Made by a program: the position numbers and the translations under genes. A stretch of DNA of 64,000 bases. It comes from Dactylosporangium sp040605635 (GTDB lineage Bacteria > Actinomycetota > Actinomycetes > Mycobacteriales > Micromonosporaceae). Below are positions 24,346-33,156 of this stretch, in pieces. The stretch's first letter is position 1. Every line of letters starts with the position of its first letter. Below the pieces are notes generated by a model. That model was not told where the DNA came from, ran no database searches, and worked only from the letters and a program-made list of their open reading frames with translations. Location: assembly GCF_040605635.1 (NCBI RefSeq), contig NZ_JBEXDG010000016.1, forward strand, positions 114,863 to 178,862, in the 5' to 3' direction.

Positions 24346-25218
24346 GTGGACGACGGGTTCAGCGCGCACCGCGGGCATCTGTTCGGCGTGGCGTACCGGA
24401 TGCTCGGCAGCCGCGCCGACGCCGAGGACGTCGTGCAGGACGCCTGGCTGCGGTTCGCGGGCGCGGACACCTCCGGCGTCGCCGACCTGCGGGCGTGGCT
24501 GACCACCGTCACCGGGCGGCTGTGCCTCGACCACCTGCGCGCCGCCAAGGTCCGGCGCGAGGCGTATGTCGGGCCGTGGCTGCCGTCGCCGCTGATCGAG
24601 CGGATCGCCGACCCCGCACAGATCGACCCGGGCGAGCGGGTGGCGTTCCGCGACAGCGTGAGCATCGCGCTGCTGCTCGTGCTGGACGCGCTGACCCCGG
24701 AGCAGCGGGTGGCGTTCGTGCTGCACGACGTGTTCGCCGTGCCGTTCGCGGAGGTGGCGGCGACACTTGGCACCACCGCCGAGAACGCGAGGCAACTGGC
24801 CTCACGGGCCCGCCGGGCCGTCGCCGACGGCGAACGCCGGCACACCACCGACCGGGCCAGGCAGGCCGAGGTCCTCGCCGCGTTCACCGCCGCGGCGTCC
24901 GGTGGGGACCTCGACGCGCTGCTCAAGCTTCTCGCCCCGGACGTGGTGGCGCTCGGCGACGGCGGGGGCGTCGTCTCCGCGGCCCGCCGGCCGATCGTCG
25001 GGGCGCTGCGGGTGGCCCGCTTCGTGCTCGGCCTCTACCGGCACGGTTTCGACGTCGAGCCCGTCCTCGTCAACGGCGACGTCGGGCTGGTCGTCACGTC
25101 CGGCTCACAGGTCGCGGTCGCCAGCCTGTCGATCAGCCCTTCAGGGCTCGTGACCGGGCTCTACAACCAGCTCAATCCGGCGAAGCTGCCACCTTTGCCC
25201 TCATCGGACCAGATCTAG
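24346..25218 (+). CDS. sigJ: ECF sigma factor, SigJ/ECF41 type
   Basis: 290 residues. Sigma2 has AYRMLGSRADAEDVVQDAWLR and sigma4 has FAEVAATLGTTAENARQLASRARRA. A SnoaL-like C-terminal extension (about 190-290) includes NQLNPAKL, close to the NPDKL motif of ECF41 factors. That extension acts as a built-in regulator in the family. GTG 24346 is preferred over 24328 because the conserved sequence begins there. The last 18 bases overlap the convergent DUF402 gene. Confidence 0.88.
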   Translation: MDDGFSAHRGHLFGVAYRMLGSRADAEDVVQDAWLRFAGADTSGVADLRAWLTTVTGRLCLDHLRAAKVRREAYVGPWLPSPLIERIADPAQIDPGERVAFRDSVSIALLLVLDALTPEQRVAFVLHDVFAVPFAEVAATLGTTAENARQLASRARRAVADGERRHTTDRARQAEVLAAFTAAASGGDLDALLKLLAPDVVALGDGGGVVSAARRPIVGALRVARFVLGLYRHGFDVEPVLVNGDVGLVVTSGSQVAVASLSISPSGLVTGLYNQLNPAKLPPLPSSDQI

Positions 25219-25695
25219 CCATTCGTGATACCTGGTGCCGAACGGCTCCGTGCGCTGGGTGACGGCGCCGAAGAGCCAGTCGGCGCTGGCCTGGGCCTCG
25301 GCGATCACGTCGGCCGGGTAGGAGTACTTGACCTGGTGGGCGGCGAACTCGTCCTCGTCGAGCAGCTCGATCGCGCCCGTGCGGCGGCGCCGGACGTCGA
25401 GATCCAGGTCGATCATCGTGACCTCGGTCTCCTCGATCCAGTGCGGGACCGTGGTGATGTCGCAGTAGATCTCGGTGCGGTGCGGGGCGGCGTTGAAGCA
25501 GGCGGTCCACCAGGACTGGCGCGGGAAGAGCAGCACGTGCGGCGACTCGACCGGGCCCGTCCTCGTCGGTCCGCGGTGCACGATGGTGCCACTGTCGGCG
25601 CCGACCCAGATGCCGTGGTCGTCCTCGCCGAGGAGTCTGGTCTCGTAGTTCCAGTGCAGTGAGCCGTCGAACTTCCGGTAGACCACCTTTGGCAT
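25201..25695 (-). CDS. DUF402 family protein
   Basis: 164 residues, a DUF402/FomD-like beta barrel: YCDITTVPHWIEETEVTMIDLDLDVRRR and LLDEDEFAAHQ carry the acidic metal-binding residues. Characterised relatives are nucleoside-diphosphate or nucleotidyl-ester hydrolases. TACTGT (25702-25707) six bases before the ATG indicates a leaderless mRNA. It is divergent from the helicase, 67 bases apart, and overlaps the sigJ 3' end. Confidence 0.85.
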   Translation of the reverse strand: MPKVVYRKFDGSLHWNYETRLLGEDDHGIWVGADSGTIVHRGPTRTGPVESPHVLLFPRQSWWTACFNAAPHRTEIYCDITTVPHWIEETEVTMIDLDLDVRRRRTGAIELLDEDEFAAHQVKYSYPADVIAEAQASADWLFGAVTQRTEPFGTRYHEWLDLVR

Positions 25696-25762
25696 GCGCC
25701 CACAGTACTGATCCTGGTCCGCCCGACGGGTTTCTGTCGTACCGGCACGGTAGCTTCTTGGC

Positions 25763-27811
25763 GTGACCGCGACGCTTGCCACCGTTGATCTGCTGTCCGC
25801 CGCCGTCGGTGCCGTCCCCGGCGGCATGGAGCGACCCGGACAGCAGCAGATGGCCGAGGCGATCTCCCGCGCGGCCGCCCAGGAGGAGCACCTGCTCGTC
25901 CAGGCGGGCACCGGCACCGGCAAGTCCCTGGCCTATCTCGTGCCGTCGCTGCTCATCGACGGGCCCGTCGTGGTGTCCACCGCCACCCTGGCGCTGCAGT
26001 CCCAGCTGGTCGACCACGACCTGCCCAGGCTCGCCGACGCGGTCGAGCCGCTGCTGCGCCGGCGGCCGACCTTCGCCGTGCTCAAGGGCCGGCACCACTA
26101 TCTCTGCCTGGCCCGTCTCGAGGGCACCTCCGCCGAGGAGCCCGAGGACGCCCTCTTCGACGTCGGCGAGGCCCGGCCCACCCGCTGGCTCGGCGAGGCC
26201 GGCCGGATCGGCAAGCACATCGACCGCCTCCGCGACTGGGCGATGGAGACCGACACCGGCGACCGCGACGAGCTCGACCCGGGCGTCGACGACTCCGCCT
26301 GGAAGCTCGTCTCGATGCCCGCCCGCGAGTGCGTCGGTGCCGCCCGCTGCCCATATGGCGCGGAGTGCTTCGCCGAGGCGTCCCGCGCCCGCGCCCGCGA
26401 GGCCGACATCGTGGTCACCAACCACAGCCTCCTCGCCATCGACATGCTCAGCGGCCGCATGATCATCCCGCCGCACAGGCTCCTCGTCGTCGACGAGGCG
26501 CACGAGCTCGCCGACCGGGTCAGCTCCGCGTCGCAGGCCGAGCTCACCCCCGAGCTGCTGGAGCGGGCCGCCCGCCGCTGCCGCCCCTACGTCGACGACG
26601 ACGTCGCCGACCGGCTCATGGAGGCCGGCGACACCCTCACCGTCGCGCTCGCCGACGCCCCCGCCGGCCGCATCACCGACGGCCTGCCCACCACCCTCGG
26701 CGAGGCTCTGACCCTCCTCGACGGCGGCGGCCGCAAGGCCATCGACGCCATCGGCGAGGTCAAGGCCGACGACGCCGACCCCGTCCGCAAGGCCCAGGCC
26801 AAGACCATGGTCGGCGACCTGACCAAGATCGCCCAGCGCATCCTCGCCGACGCCGAGCATGACGTCGTCTGGATCGAGCGCGACGACCGCGGCCGCCGCG
26901 CGGTCGTCGTCGCGCCCCTCTCGGTCGCCGGCACCCTCAACACCCACCTGTTCCACGAGCGCACCGTCGTCGCCACGTCGGCGACCCTGGCCCTCGGCGG
27001 CCAGTTCGACACGGTCGCCCGCTCCCTCGGCCTCCCCGTCACCACCCCCGCGCCCGCCCTCGCCACCGGCGCGTCCCCGGCCGAGGCCGCGCGCGAGGCG
27101 GTCAAGCGCGCCGACGCCGCCCGCGACGAGGCCGACCTCGCGTGGAGCTCCCTCGACGTCGGCTCCCCGTTCGACTATGCGAAGCAGGGCATCCTCTACG
27201 TCGCCGCCCACCTCCCGCGCCCGCAGACCTCCGGCCTGTCCGACGCAGCGGCCGACGAGATGGTCGAGCTCGTCCAGGCCCTCGGCGGCCGCGCCCTGGG
27301 CCTCTTCTCCTCCCGCAAGGCCGCCGAGCGCGCCGCCGAGGTGCTGCGCGCCCGCGCCCCCGGCATCACGATCCTCCTGCAGGGCGAGGAGTCCCTGCCG
27401 ATCCTGGTCCGCAAGTTCCGCGAGGACCGCAACAGTTGCCTGCTCGGCGTCATGTCCCTCTGGCAGGGCGTCGACGTCCCCGGCGACGCCTGCCAGCTCG
27501 TCATCATCGACCGCCTCCCCTTCCCCCGCCCCGACGAGCCCCTCGCCGCCGCCCGCTCCGCCGCCGTCGACTCCTCGGGCGGCTCAGGCTTCGCGGCCGT
27601 CAGCGTCCCGATCGCCGCGGTCCGTCTCGCCCAGGGCGTCGGCCGCCTGATCCGCGCCCGCACCGACAAGGGCGTCGTGGCCGTCCTGGACTCCCGCCTC
27701 GAAACGGCCCGTGGCTACGGCCCCTATCTGCGGGCGTCCCTGCCCCCGTTCTGGTACACGACCAAGCCCGACCTGGTCCGCGGCGCCCTGCGCCGGTTGG
27801 GAAGCTCGTAG
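25763..27811 (+). CDS. dinG: DinG/XPD-family Fe-S DNA helicase
   Basis: 682 residues. Walker A is GTGTGKS at 49-55 and the Walker B box is DEAH at 244-247. Cys115, Cys190, Cys196 and Cys202 between them fit the 4Fe-4S site of XPD/DinG helicases. The C-terminal helicase motifs include SLWQGVDVPGDAC and QGVGRLIRAR. It unwinds DNA 5'-3' in repair or R-loop clearance. TAGCTT (25751-25756) six bases before the GTG makes it leaderless. Confidence 0.93.
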   Translation: MTATLATVDLLSAAVGAVPGGMERPGQQQMAEAISRAAAQEEHLLVQAGTGTGKSLAYLVPSLLIDGPVVVSTATLALQSQLVDHDLPRLADAVEPLLRRRPTFAVLKGRHHYLCLARLEGTSAEEPEDALFDVGEARPTRWLGEAGRIGKHIDRLRDWAMETDTGDRDELDPGVDDSAWKLVSMPARECVGAARCPYGAECFAEASRARAREADIVVTNHSLLAIDMLSGRMIIPPHRLLVVDEAHELADRVSSASQAELTPELLERAARRCRPYVDDDVADRLMEAGDTLTVALADAPAGRITDGLPTTLGEALTLLDGGGRKAIDAIGEVKADDADPVRKAQAKTMVGDLTKIAQRILADAEHDVVWIERDDRGRRAVVVAPLSVAGTLNTHLFHERTVVATSATLALGGQFDTVARSLGLPVTTPAPALATGASPAEAAREAVKRADAARDEADLAWSSLDVGSPFDYAKQGILYVAAHLPRPQTSGLSDAAADEMVELVQALGGRALGLFSSRKAAERAAEVLRARAPGITILLQGEESLPILVRKFREDRNSCLLGVMSLWQGVDVPGDACQLVIIDRLPFPRPDEPLAAARSAAVDSSGGSGFAAVSVPIAAVRLAQGVGRLIRARTDKGVVAVLDSRLETARGYGPYLRASLPPFWYTTKPDLVRGALRRLGSS

Positions 27812-28150
27812 CACTCCGCGCTTCGGCGGCGATCTCCGCCTGGCAGCCGGACCAGCCCGCGCCACCCGCGACCGTGACCGCCGCGCCCGAACTGACGTCC
27901 CTCCGCCGTCCCCGCGTCGCCGGCCAGACCCGAGGCCCTGCGCACGTCGATCACCTATCAGGGACGCAGAGCGCCGGGCGCACGGCCCAAACCATGACCC
28001 GCGCAGGCCAGGTATCTCCCTTGGCGCGCCCGATGGACCGCCTCCGCCTGCCAGTCGCGCGGGGTCACTGTTCCAGGCAGCCATGAGCGCTGTGGGCTGC
28101 CCCGCTGAACGTCAGGAAGGTCATCGGCCCGTGCTGGATCGCCGGTGCCG
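27812..28150. other. gene-free stretch after the helicase
   Basis: 339 bases with no supported gene on either strand; readings here are frame continuations with biased composition. I see no strong hairpin or promoter. It ends exactly at the left inverted repeat of the element at 28151. Confidence 0.5.
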
Positions 28151-28174
28151 CTAGTGCGGTGACCACAAACGTTC
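28151..28174 (+). repeat. left terminal inverted repeat
   Basis: 24 bases beginning CTAGTGCGGTGACCAC, matched perfectly by the reverse complement at 28491-28514. The inner part is itself nearly palindromic (ACCAC...GTGGT around AACGTT). Confidence 0.95.
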
Positions 28175-28216
28175 GTGGTGTTGGCAGCCCAGGACGTGAG
28201 TCGCCATGCTTCCCCC

Positions 28217-28492
28217 ATGGGCTACCGCGACGACCTGGACTCCGACGTTCAACGGCTCCTCAACGAACTGTGCATCAAGCTGGGGTTCTGCCTGCCACCC
28301 GACGAGAACCGTCGGCTCCAAGAGTCGCCTCCGGGCGACGTGGACAGCTTCACCGATGCAGTCATTGAGGCGGAAGGGCTGGGCGATATGGGCTACACGG
28401 ACATCCGCCGCCAGGTGCGAGAGGTCGTCGATCAGCACATGAGCCGCTGGGTGGAGAACGATCGTCGGGCGGGCGGAGCCTCAACCCGGTGA
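28217..28492 (+). CDS. hypothetical protein carried by the inverted-repeat element
   Basis: 91 residues, acidic and helical, soluble: MGYRDDLDSDVQRLL, LCIKLGFCLPPDE, IRRQVREVVDQHMSRW. I do not recognise a named domain. Two cysteines lie close together (LCIKLGFC). Its TGA uses the first two bases of the right inverted repeat, so the gene fills the element. An in-frame GTG at 28175, right after the left repeat, is an alternative start. Codon use is less GC-extreme than in the neighbouring helicase, which fits transfer with the element. Confidence 0.65.
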   Translation: MGYRDDLDSDVQRLLNELCIKLGFCLPPDENRRLQESPPGDVDSFTDAVIEAEGLGDMGYTDIRRQVREVVDQHMSRWVENDRRAGGASTR

Positions 28493-28514
28493 ACGTTTGT
28501 GGTCACCGCACTAG
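28491..28514 (-). repeat. right terminal inverted repeat
   Basis: Perfect reverse complement of 28151-28174. Its last bases supply the TAG stop (28511-28513) of the PerM-like gene on the minus strand. Confidence 0.95.
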
Positions 28515-29782
28515 TCGGCGGAGATGATGACCGCGTCGGGTGGGGGTTCGTGGCGGTGTTGGACCAGGTGGCGGATGCCGGTGTTCAGGACGGCCACGAG
28601 GGGGACGGCCACCAGTGCGCCGATGATGCCGGCCAGGACGACGCCGGTGGAGATGGCGACGATCACGGCCAGCGGGTGGACGGAGACGGCGCGGCCCATG
28701 ATGAGGGGTTGGAGGACGTGGCCTTCGAGTTGTTGGACGGCGATGACGCCGATGAGGACGACGAGGGCGCTGATCGGGCCTTCGTCGACGAGAGCGACCA
28801 GGACGGCCACGGCGCCTGAGACGGTGGCGCCGATGATCGGCACGAAGGCGGCGAGGAAGACCATCGTCGCGAGGGGGAACCAGAAGTCCACGTTGATGAT
28901 GACCAGGAGCAGGCCGATGCCGAGGGCGTCGATGAAGGCGACCAGCACCGTGGCGCGGACGTAGGCGACCAGGGTGCGCCAGGCGGCCTCGCCGGCGCGG
29001 CGGATCGGGTCGCGGGCCGGGGTGGGCAGGACGCCGGTGAGGAAGAGCCAGATGCGGTGGCCGTCGCGCATGAAGAAGAACGTGACGAAGAGCACCAGCA
29101 GGAGCAGTGCGAAGAACTCGATGGTGGCGGTGGCGGTGGAGACGGCGCTGTCGGTGAGGCTGCCGCGGTTGTCGTTGAGCCAGTTGGACGCGGCGTCGAA
29201 GGTGGCGTCGAGCTGGCTGCCGTTGAGGTGCAGCGGGCCGGTGGTGAGCCAGCCCTGGATCTGGTTGACGCCGACGGAGGCCTTGTCGGCCAGGGCCGGG
29301 AAGCCGTCGACGAACTCGGAGACCACGAGGGTGAGGACGCCGGCGACGGCGGCCAGGCCCGTGATGAGGACCAGGAACGCGGCCAGGGACGGTGGCAGCT
29401 TCACCCGGCGGCGCAGGAAGCCCATCATCGGCGCGAGCAGCGCGGACAGCAGCAGCGCGATGCTCAGTGGGATGAGGACGGTCCTGAGGCGGCTGACGAG
29501 GAAGAGCAGGACGGCCAGCGCGGCGATGAGGACGAGCAGCCGCCATGACCAGGCGGCGGTGATGCGCAGCCCGTGCGGGACCTCGGCGTCGTCGCGGCTC
29601 ATTGTCGAATGGTGACCCGTCGAAGCGTGACCCGTCGAAGCGTGACCGTCCTCCAGGGCGGGCGGTGGATCCTCCGGAGCCGGCGAAGCGGCCGCGGCCT
29701 CCTCCCGCTCGATGCGGGCCTTCTCGAGGCGTTGCTCATAGGCCCGCCGGAGGTTGACGCGCACCTGATCGAACCGGCCCAC
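28511..29782 (-). CDS. AI-2E/PerM-family transporter
   Basis: 423 residues. The cytoplasmic N-terminus (about 75 residues) has an HASTG repeat. About eight transmembrane helices follow, with family landmarks such as LLLVLFVTFFFMRDGHRIW and ATVSGAVAVLVALVDEGP. The family includes AI-2 exporters and Na+/H+ antiporters; the substrate is unknown. AAGGGGGG sits four bases before the GTG at 29782. The TAG stop lies within the CTAG at the outer edge of the inverted-repeat element. Confidence 0.88.
   Translation of the reverse strand: MGRFDQVRVNLRRAYEQRLEKARIEREEAAAASPAPEDPPPALEDGHASTGHASTGHHSTMSRDDAEVPHGLRITAAWSWRLLVLIAALAVLLFLVSRLRTVLIPLSIALLLSALLAPMMGFLRRRVKLPPSLAAFLVLITGLAAVAGVLTLVVSEFVDGFPALADKASVGVNQIQGWLTTGPLHLNGSQLDATFDAASNWLNDNRGSLTDSAVSTATATIEFFALLLLVLFVTFFFMRDGHRIWLFLTGVLPTPARDPIRRAGEAAWRTLVAYVRATVLVAFIDALGIGLLLVIINVDFWFPLATMVFLAAFVPIIGATVSGAVAVLVALVDEGPISALVVLIGVIAVQQLEGHVLQPLIMGRAVSVHPLAVIVAISTGVVLAGIIGALVAVPLVAVLNTGIRHLVQHRHEPPPDAVIISAD
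29612..29647 (-). repeat. 15-base tandem repeat in the PerM N-terminus
   Basis: Two perfect copies of GTGACCCGTCGAAGC and a third partial copy. On the coding strand they give HASTG-HASTG-HHST, in frame, within the cytoplasmic N-terminal tail. Confidence 0.85.
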
Positions 29783-29870
29783 GGAACCCCCCTTGACGAC
29801 GCGAGCGGACTCCCCACCGTAGACCGGGTCCGGCGGCGATGGCACGTACCCAGGCGGTAGCGTCGCATCC

Positions 29871-30251
29871 GTGACAGCCCAGCCAGCCGCCGGCTACCCG
29901 GTGACCACCGCCCCGCCCGTCGTGTCCGATGTGGAAGGGGGCCTGCCGATCCGGTTGCTGCACGACCGGGTCCTCGTGCGGCTCGAAGGCGCCGAGGGCG
30001 AGCGCCGGCACGTGTCCGGCATCGTGATCCCGGCGACGGCGTCGGTGGGACGGCGCCTGTCGTGGGCGACGGCGGTCGGCGTGGGCCCCAACGTGCGGTC
30101 GATCGTGTCCGGCGACAGGGTGCTGTTCGACCCGGAGGACCGCTCCGAGGTCGAGCTGCAGGGCCGCGACTACGTGCTGCTGCGGGAGCGTGACGTGCAC
30201 GCCGTCGCGGCCCGCCGGGTGGAGCCGGACTCGACCGGGCTCTATCTGTAG
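29871..30251 (+). CDS. GroES-like co-chaperone family protein
   Basis: 126 residues. It has a Cpn10 fold: LLHDRVLVRLEG, the mobile-loop region SGIVIPATA, VGPNVRSIVSGDRVLFDP, and YVLLRERDVHAV. It has an extra N-terminal tail of about 25 residues and lacks the classic operon partner groEL, so it is the solitary GroES-like paralogue found in actinobacteria, of unknown partner. TAGCGT (29858-29863) lies seven bases before the GTG. The end overlaps the prsW-like gene by 10 bases, convergent. Confidence 0.85.
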   Translation: MTAQPAAGYPVTTAPPVVSDVEGGLPIRLLHDRVLVRLEGAEGERRHVSGIVIPATASVGRRLSWATAVGVGPNVRSIVSGDRVLFDPEDRSEVELQGRDYVLLRERDVHAVAARRVEPDSTGLYL

Positions 30252-31804
30252 GGGTAGGGATAGGGCCAGTACACCGGCGGCTGCGGCACCATGACCGGGA
30301 CCGGCACGACCGGAGTGGGCGGAGCGGCGAGCACCCGGACCATCCCGTCCGGGAAGGTGATGTGATACCTGCTGCCGTCCCACACCGCGAGCGGCGCCTG
30401 CGGATCGCGGCCGATGAAGACCTGGCGGTAGGCCGCGAGCGCCGTGAGCAGCTGCCGCTCCTCGGCGAGGGCCTCCATCCGGCGCTCCGGTGTCTTGTCG
30501 AGGCCGCGGTACAGCCCGTCGCGCAGCAGCGCGAGCTTCGTCGCGTCGAACTGGAACGCCCGCATCGCCTTGGCGCCCGGGTCGCCGGCGACCCGCTTGG
30601 CCCACCGGCGGGCGGAGAGCCGGCGGCCGAGGGTGCCCAGGGCGGCCACCTCCGGCGGTGAGAACCAGCCGGCCCGCGCGTACTCGGTGAGCATCCGCTC
30701 GGTCAGCTTGCCCTCGTTGGAACGCTGCCACAGGGCGAAGCCGACCATGCACAGGAAGATCGGCATCATGACGGCGAAGTACCCGTACAGCAGCACCCAG
30801 GCGCTGGCGGAGGCCGTGACCGACATGAGGTTCCACGACCCGTGCAGCAGCATCGCGAGCAGCAGCCCGGCGATCGGCGCGAGCCACCGGACCGCCTTCG
30901 TCGAGCTGCGGGAGGCCAGGCCGAGCCCGATGCCGGTCATGGAGGTGAACAGCGGGTGCGCGAAGCCGGTCATCAGGATGCGCACCACGAAGATCGCGAC
31001 GAGGGCGACCGCCCCGTTGACCGGTCCGGCGTCCTCGGCGGTGTCCGCGTAGCCCTTGAAGCCCAGGTACAGGATGTTCTCGACCATCGCGAAGCCCGTC
31101 GCGGAGAGTCCGCAGTACACGATGCCGTCGATCAGACCGGAGAACGCACGCGGGCGCCGCCAGAACAGCAGGATCGGCCCGAGCGCCTTCATGCTCTCCT
31201 CGATGAAGGGCGCGACCACGACCGCCACGATCGCGTCAGACAGGCCGAGCTTGTCGGCGAGCACCCCGCCCGCGGTGTTGACCACCAGCGCGACGGCGGT
31301 GGCGACGCACGCCCCCCATCCGAAGACGAAGACGAGATAGCGCACGGGCTCCGGCTCGTACCGGTCGAGCCAGAGGAAACAGGCGACCAGCAGCGGCACG
31401 GGGATGACCGCGGCGCCCACGCCGATGACCAGGGCGGTCCATCCGCCGCTGAAACCGAAGAACGCCAGCAGGGCCACGCCGCAGGCCGCGATCCCGCCCA
31501 TGACGCCGATGAGCGTCCAGAGGCGGCGGCGGTCGGAGCGCTTGGCGGGCGGGGCGGCGGCGAGAGCGAGGGCCGCAGTCGGATAGCGCTGCTCGCCGGT
31601 GTCGGGAGCGGACTCCTCCATCACGTTGGGCACGACGTCGGCGGCTGCCCTGTCCCAGTCCTGCACCGAGGGTTTGCCCAGGCCGACCGGATCTCCGGCG
31701 GCGGGCGCGGCGCCGGCGACCGGACCAGCCCAAGGTGACCGCTCCTGCGCGGGCGGCGAAGCGGCTGGATCCGATGGCGTCCCACTCGGCGGGAGTTCGG
31801 TCAT
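30242..31804 (-). CDS. PrsW-family intramembrane metalloprotease
   Basis: 520 residues. The Pro/Ala-rich N-terminal 90 residues are followed by about eight to ten helices. Conserved PrsW residues: FIEESMKALGP (EE), MVENILYLG (EN), TGFAHPLFTS and LLHGSWN (His ligands). In Bacillus PrsW starts cleavage of an anti-sigma factor; the target here is unknown. The C-terminal cytoplasmic region (about 380-520) ends PYWPYPYPYR-like. TAAGGT (31811-31816) six bases before the ATG makes it leaderless. Confidence 0.9.
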   Translation of the reverse strand: MTELPPSGTPSDPAASPPAQERSPWAGPVAGAAPAAGDPVGLGKPSVQDWDRAAADVVPNVMEESAPDTGEQRYPTAALALAAAPPAKRSDRRRLWTLIGVMGGIAACGVALLAFFGFSGGWTALVIGVGAAVIPVPLLVACFLWLDRYEPEPVRYLVFVFGWGACVATAVALVVNTAGGVLADKLGLSDAIVAVVVAPFIEESMKALGPILLFWRRPRAFSGLIDGIVYCGLSATGFAMVENILYLGFKGYADTAEDAGPVNGAVALVAIFVVRILMTGFAHPLFTSMTGIGLGLASRSSTKAVRWLAPIAGLLLAMLLHGSWNLMSVTASASAWVLLYGYFAVMMPIFLCMVGFALWQRSNEGKLTERMLTEYARAGWFSPPEVAALGTLGRRLSARRWAKRVAGDPGAKAMRAFQFDATKLALLRDGLYRGLDKTPERRMEALAEERQLLTALAAYRQVFIGRDPQAPLAVWDGSRYHITFPDGMVRVLAAPPTPVVPVPVMVPQPPVYWPYPYPYR

Positions 31805-31836
31805 GGGCCAACCTTAACCGCGCTACGGTGAGCACA

Positions 31837-31915
31837 GGTCATGAGTGCCAGCGCACAGCCCCGGCTTGCTGGCCGGCAACCCTCGCGTTCGCGGCGGGGT
31901 GCCCCGGGTGATGAC
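31837..31915 (+). promoter_or_regulatory. SAM-IV riboswitch
   Basis: The sequence shows the actinobacterial SAM-IV core. The outer stem GTCAT (31838-31842) pairs with ATGAC (31911-31915). GAGTGCCAGCG follows, then CCCCGGCTTGCTGGCCGGCA, then a GCGGCGGGGTGCCCCGGGTG closing part. It ends 50 bases before the aminotransferase ATG, so it probably senses S-adenosylmethionine and represses that gene in cis. Confidence 0.88.
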
Positions 31916-31965
31916 ACGGTCCGGCGCGCGGTGTGTCCGGGCAAGCGCGAGCGGAGGGCTCTGCC

Positions 31966-33156
31966 ATGTCCACGATCCTGTCCCCCGGTGACGTGAAACT
32001 GCGCGACGGCCGCAGTGTCGACTTCGCCAACCTCGACATCGCCGCGACCGCCCCGTGCCTGCGGGTCGTCGCGGACGCGGTCGCCGAGCTCCTGCCGTTC
32101 TACGGCAGCGTCCACCGCGGCGCCGGCGCACTGTCGGAGCGCTGCACCCGGGAGTATGAACAGGCCAGGGAGACCGTCGCGGACTTCCTCGGCGCCCGCG
32201 ACGGCGACACGGTGGTCTTCACCCGCAACACGACCGACGCGCTGAACCTCCTCGCCCGGGTGGTGCCCGAGGGCGCGGCCGTGCTCACGTTCGACGCCGA
32301 GCACCACGCCAACCTGCTGCCGTGGAAGAAGACCGTGCACCTCGACGCGCCGCGCTCGCCGCAGGAGGCCGTGGCGGCGCTGGAGGACGCATTGCGCCGG
32401 GAGCGGTGCGGGCTGGTCAGCGTGACCGCGGCCAGCAACGTGACCGGCGAGGTGTGGCCGGTCACGGCCCTCGCCGACGTCGCGCACCGCTTCGGCGCCC
32501 GGCTGGCGGTCGACGCCGCGCAGCTCGCCCCGCACGCCCCGGTCGACCTGACCGCGCTGGGTGCGGACTATGTCGCGTTCTCCGGTCACAAGGTGTACGC
32601 ACCGTTCGGCGCCGGAGTGCTCGCGGGCCGCGCGGACTGGCTCGACGCCGCCGAGCCGTATCTGGCCGGGGGCGGCGCCAGTGCCCATGTCGACGACGAC
32701 GCCGGCGTGCGGTGGGCGACCGGCCCGGCCCGGCACGAGGCCGGCACGCCCAACCTGCTCGGCGCGGTCGCGATCGCCGCCGCGTGCCGTGAGCTCGCCG
32801 GTGCCGACCACCCGGCGGAGCGGGCCCTGGTCGCGCGGCTGCGGGCGGGGCTGGCCGAGCTGCCGCACGTGGAGGAGCTGCGGCTGTTCGGGCCGGAGGC
32901 GCAGCGGGTCGGCATCGTGTCGTTCGCGGTGCTCGGCGAGGACCCGGGCGAGCTGGCCACGCGACTCGGCCGCGACCACGGCATCGGCGTGCGGACGGGG
33001 CTGTTCTGCGCGCACCCGCTGACCCGGCGGCTCCTGGCGGAGGCGACCGCCCGCCTCGACCCGTCGGCGCAGGCGCCGGCGCAGGCGGTCCGCGCCAGCT
33101 TCGGCCTCGGCACCACGCAGGCCCACATCGACCGGCTCCTCGCCGCCCTTCGCTGA
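31966..33156 (+). CDS. class V aminotransferase / cysteine-desulfurase-like enzyme
   Basis: 396 residues, PLP fold type I. The PLP-Lys is in FSGHKVYAPFGAG (consensus SGHK), with the PLP-binding Asp/Gln in VDAAQLAPH and the TRNTTDALN substrate loop. The C-terminus has RTGLFCAHPL, a Cys loop like that of SufS-type desulfurases. It probably releases sulfur from cysteine or a related substrate. SAM-IV control points to sulfur amino-acid metabolism. GGAGG precedes the ATG at 31966. Confidence 0.88.
   Translation: MSTILSPGDVKLRDGRSVDFANLDIAATAPCLRVVADAVAELLPFYGSVHRGAGALSERCTREYEQARETVADFLGARDGDTVVFTRNTTDALNLLARVVPEGAAVLTFDAEHHANLLPWKKTVHLDAPRSPQEAVAALEDALRRERCGLVSVTAASNVTGEVWPVTALADVAHRFGARLAVDAAQLAPHAPVDLTALGADYVAFSGHKVYAPFGAGVLAGRADWLDAAEPYLAGGGASAHVDDDAGVRWATGPARHEAGTPNLLGAVAIAAACRELAGADHPAERALVARLRAGLAELPHVEELRLFGPEAQRVGIVSFAVLGEDPGELATRLGRDHGIGVRTGLFCAHPLTRRLLAEATARLDPSAQAPAQAVRASFGLGTTQAHIDRLLAALR

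Larger units (their letters stand above)
28151..28514. mobile_element. small inverted-repeat element with cargo gene (IS630/Tc1-type MITE-like)
   Basis: Perfect 24-base inverted repeats (28151-28174 and 28491-28514) bracket one 91-codon gene. Both outer ends read C-TA-G. If the element proper is 28154-28511 (358 bp) flanked by TA, the empty site would be CTAG, the known target of IS630-type elements, which duplicate TA. There is no transposase, so it would be non-autonomous. The gene family inside is not a transposase. Confidence 0.65.
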
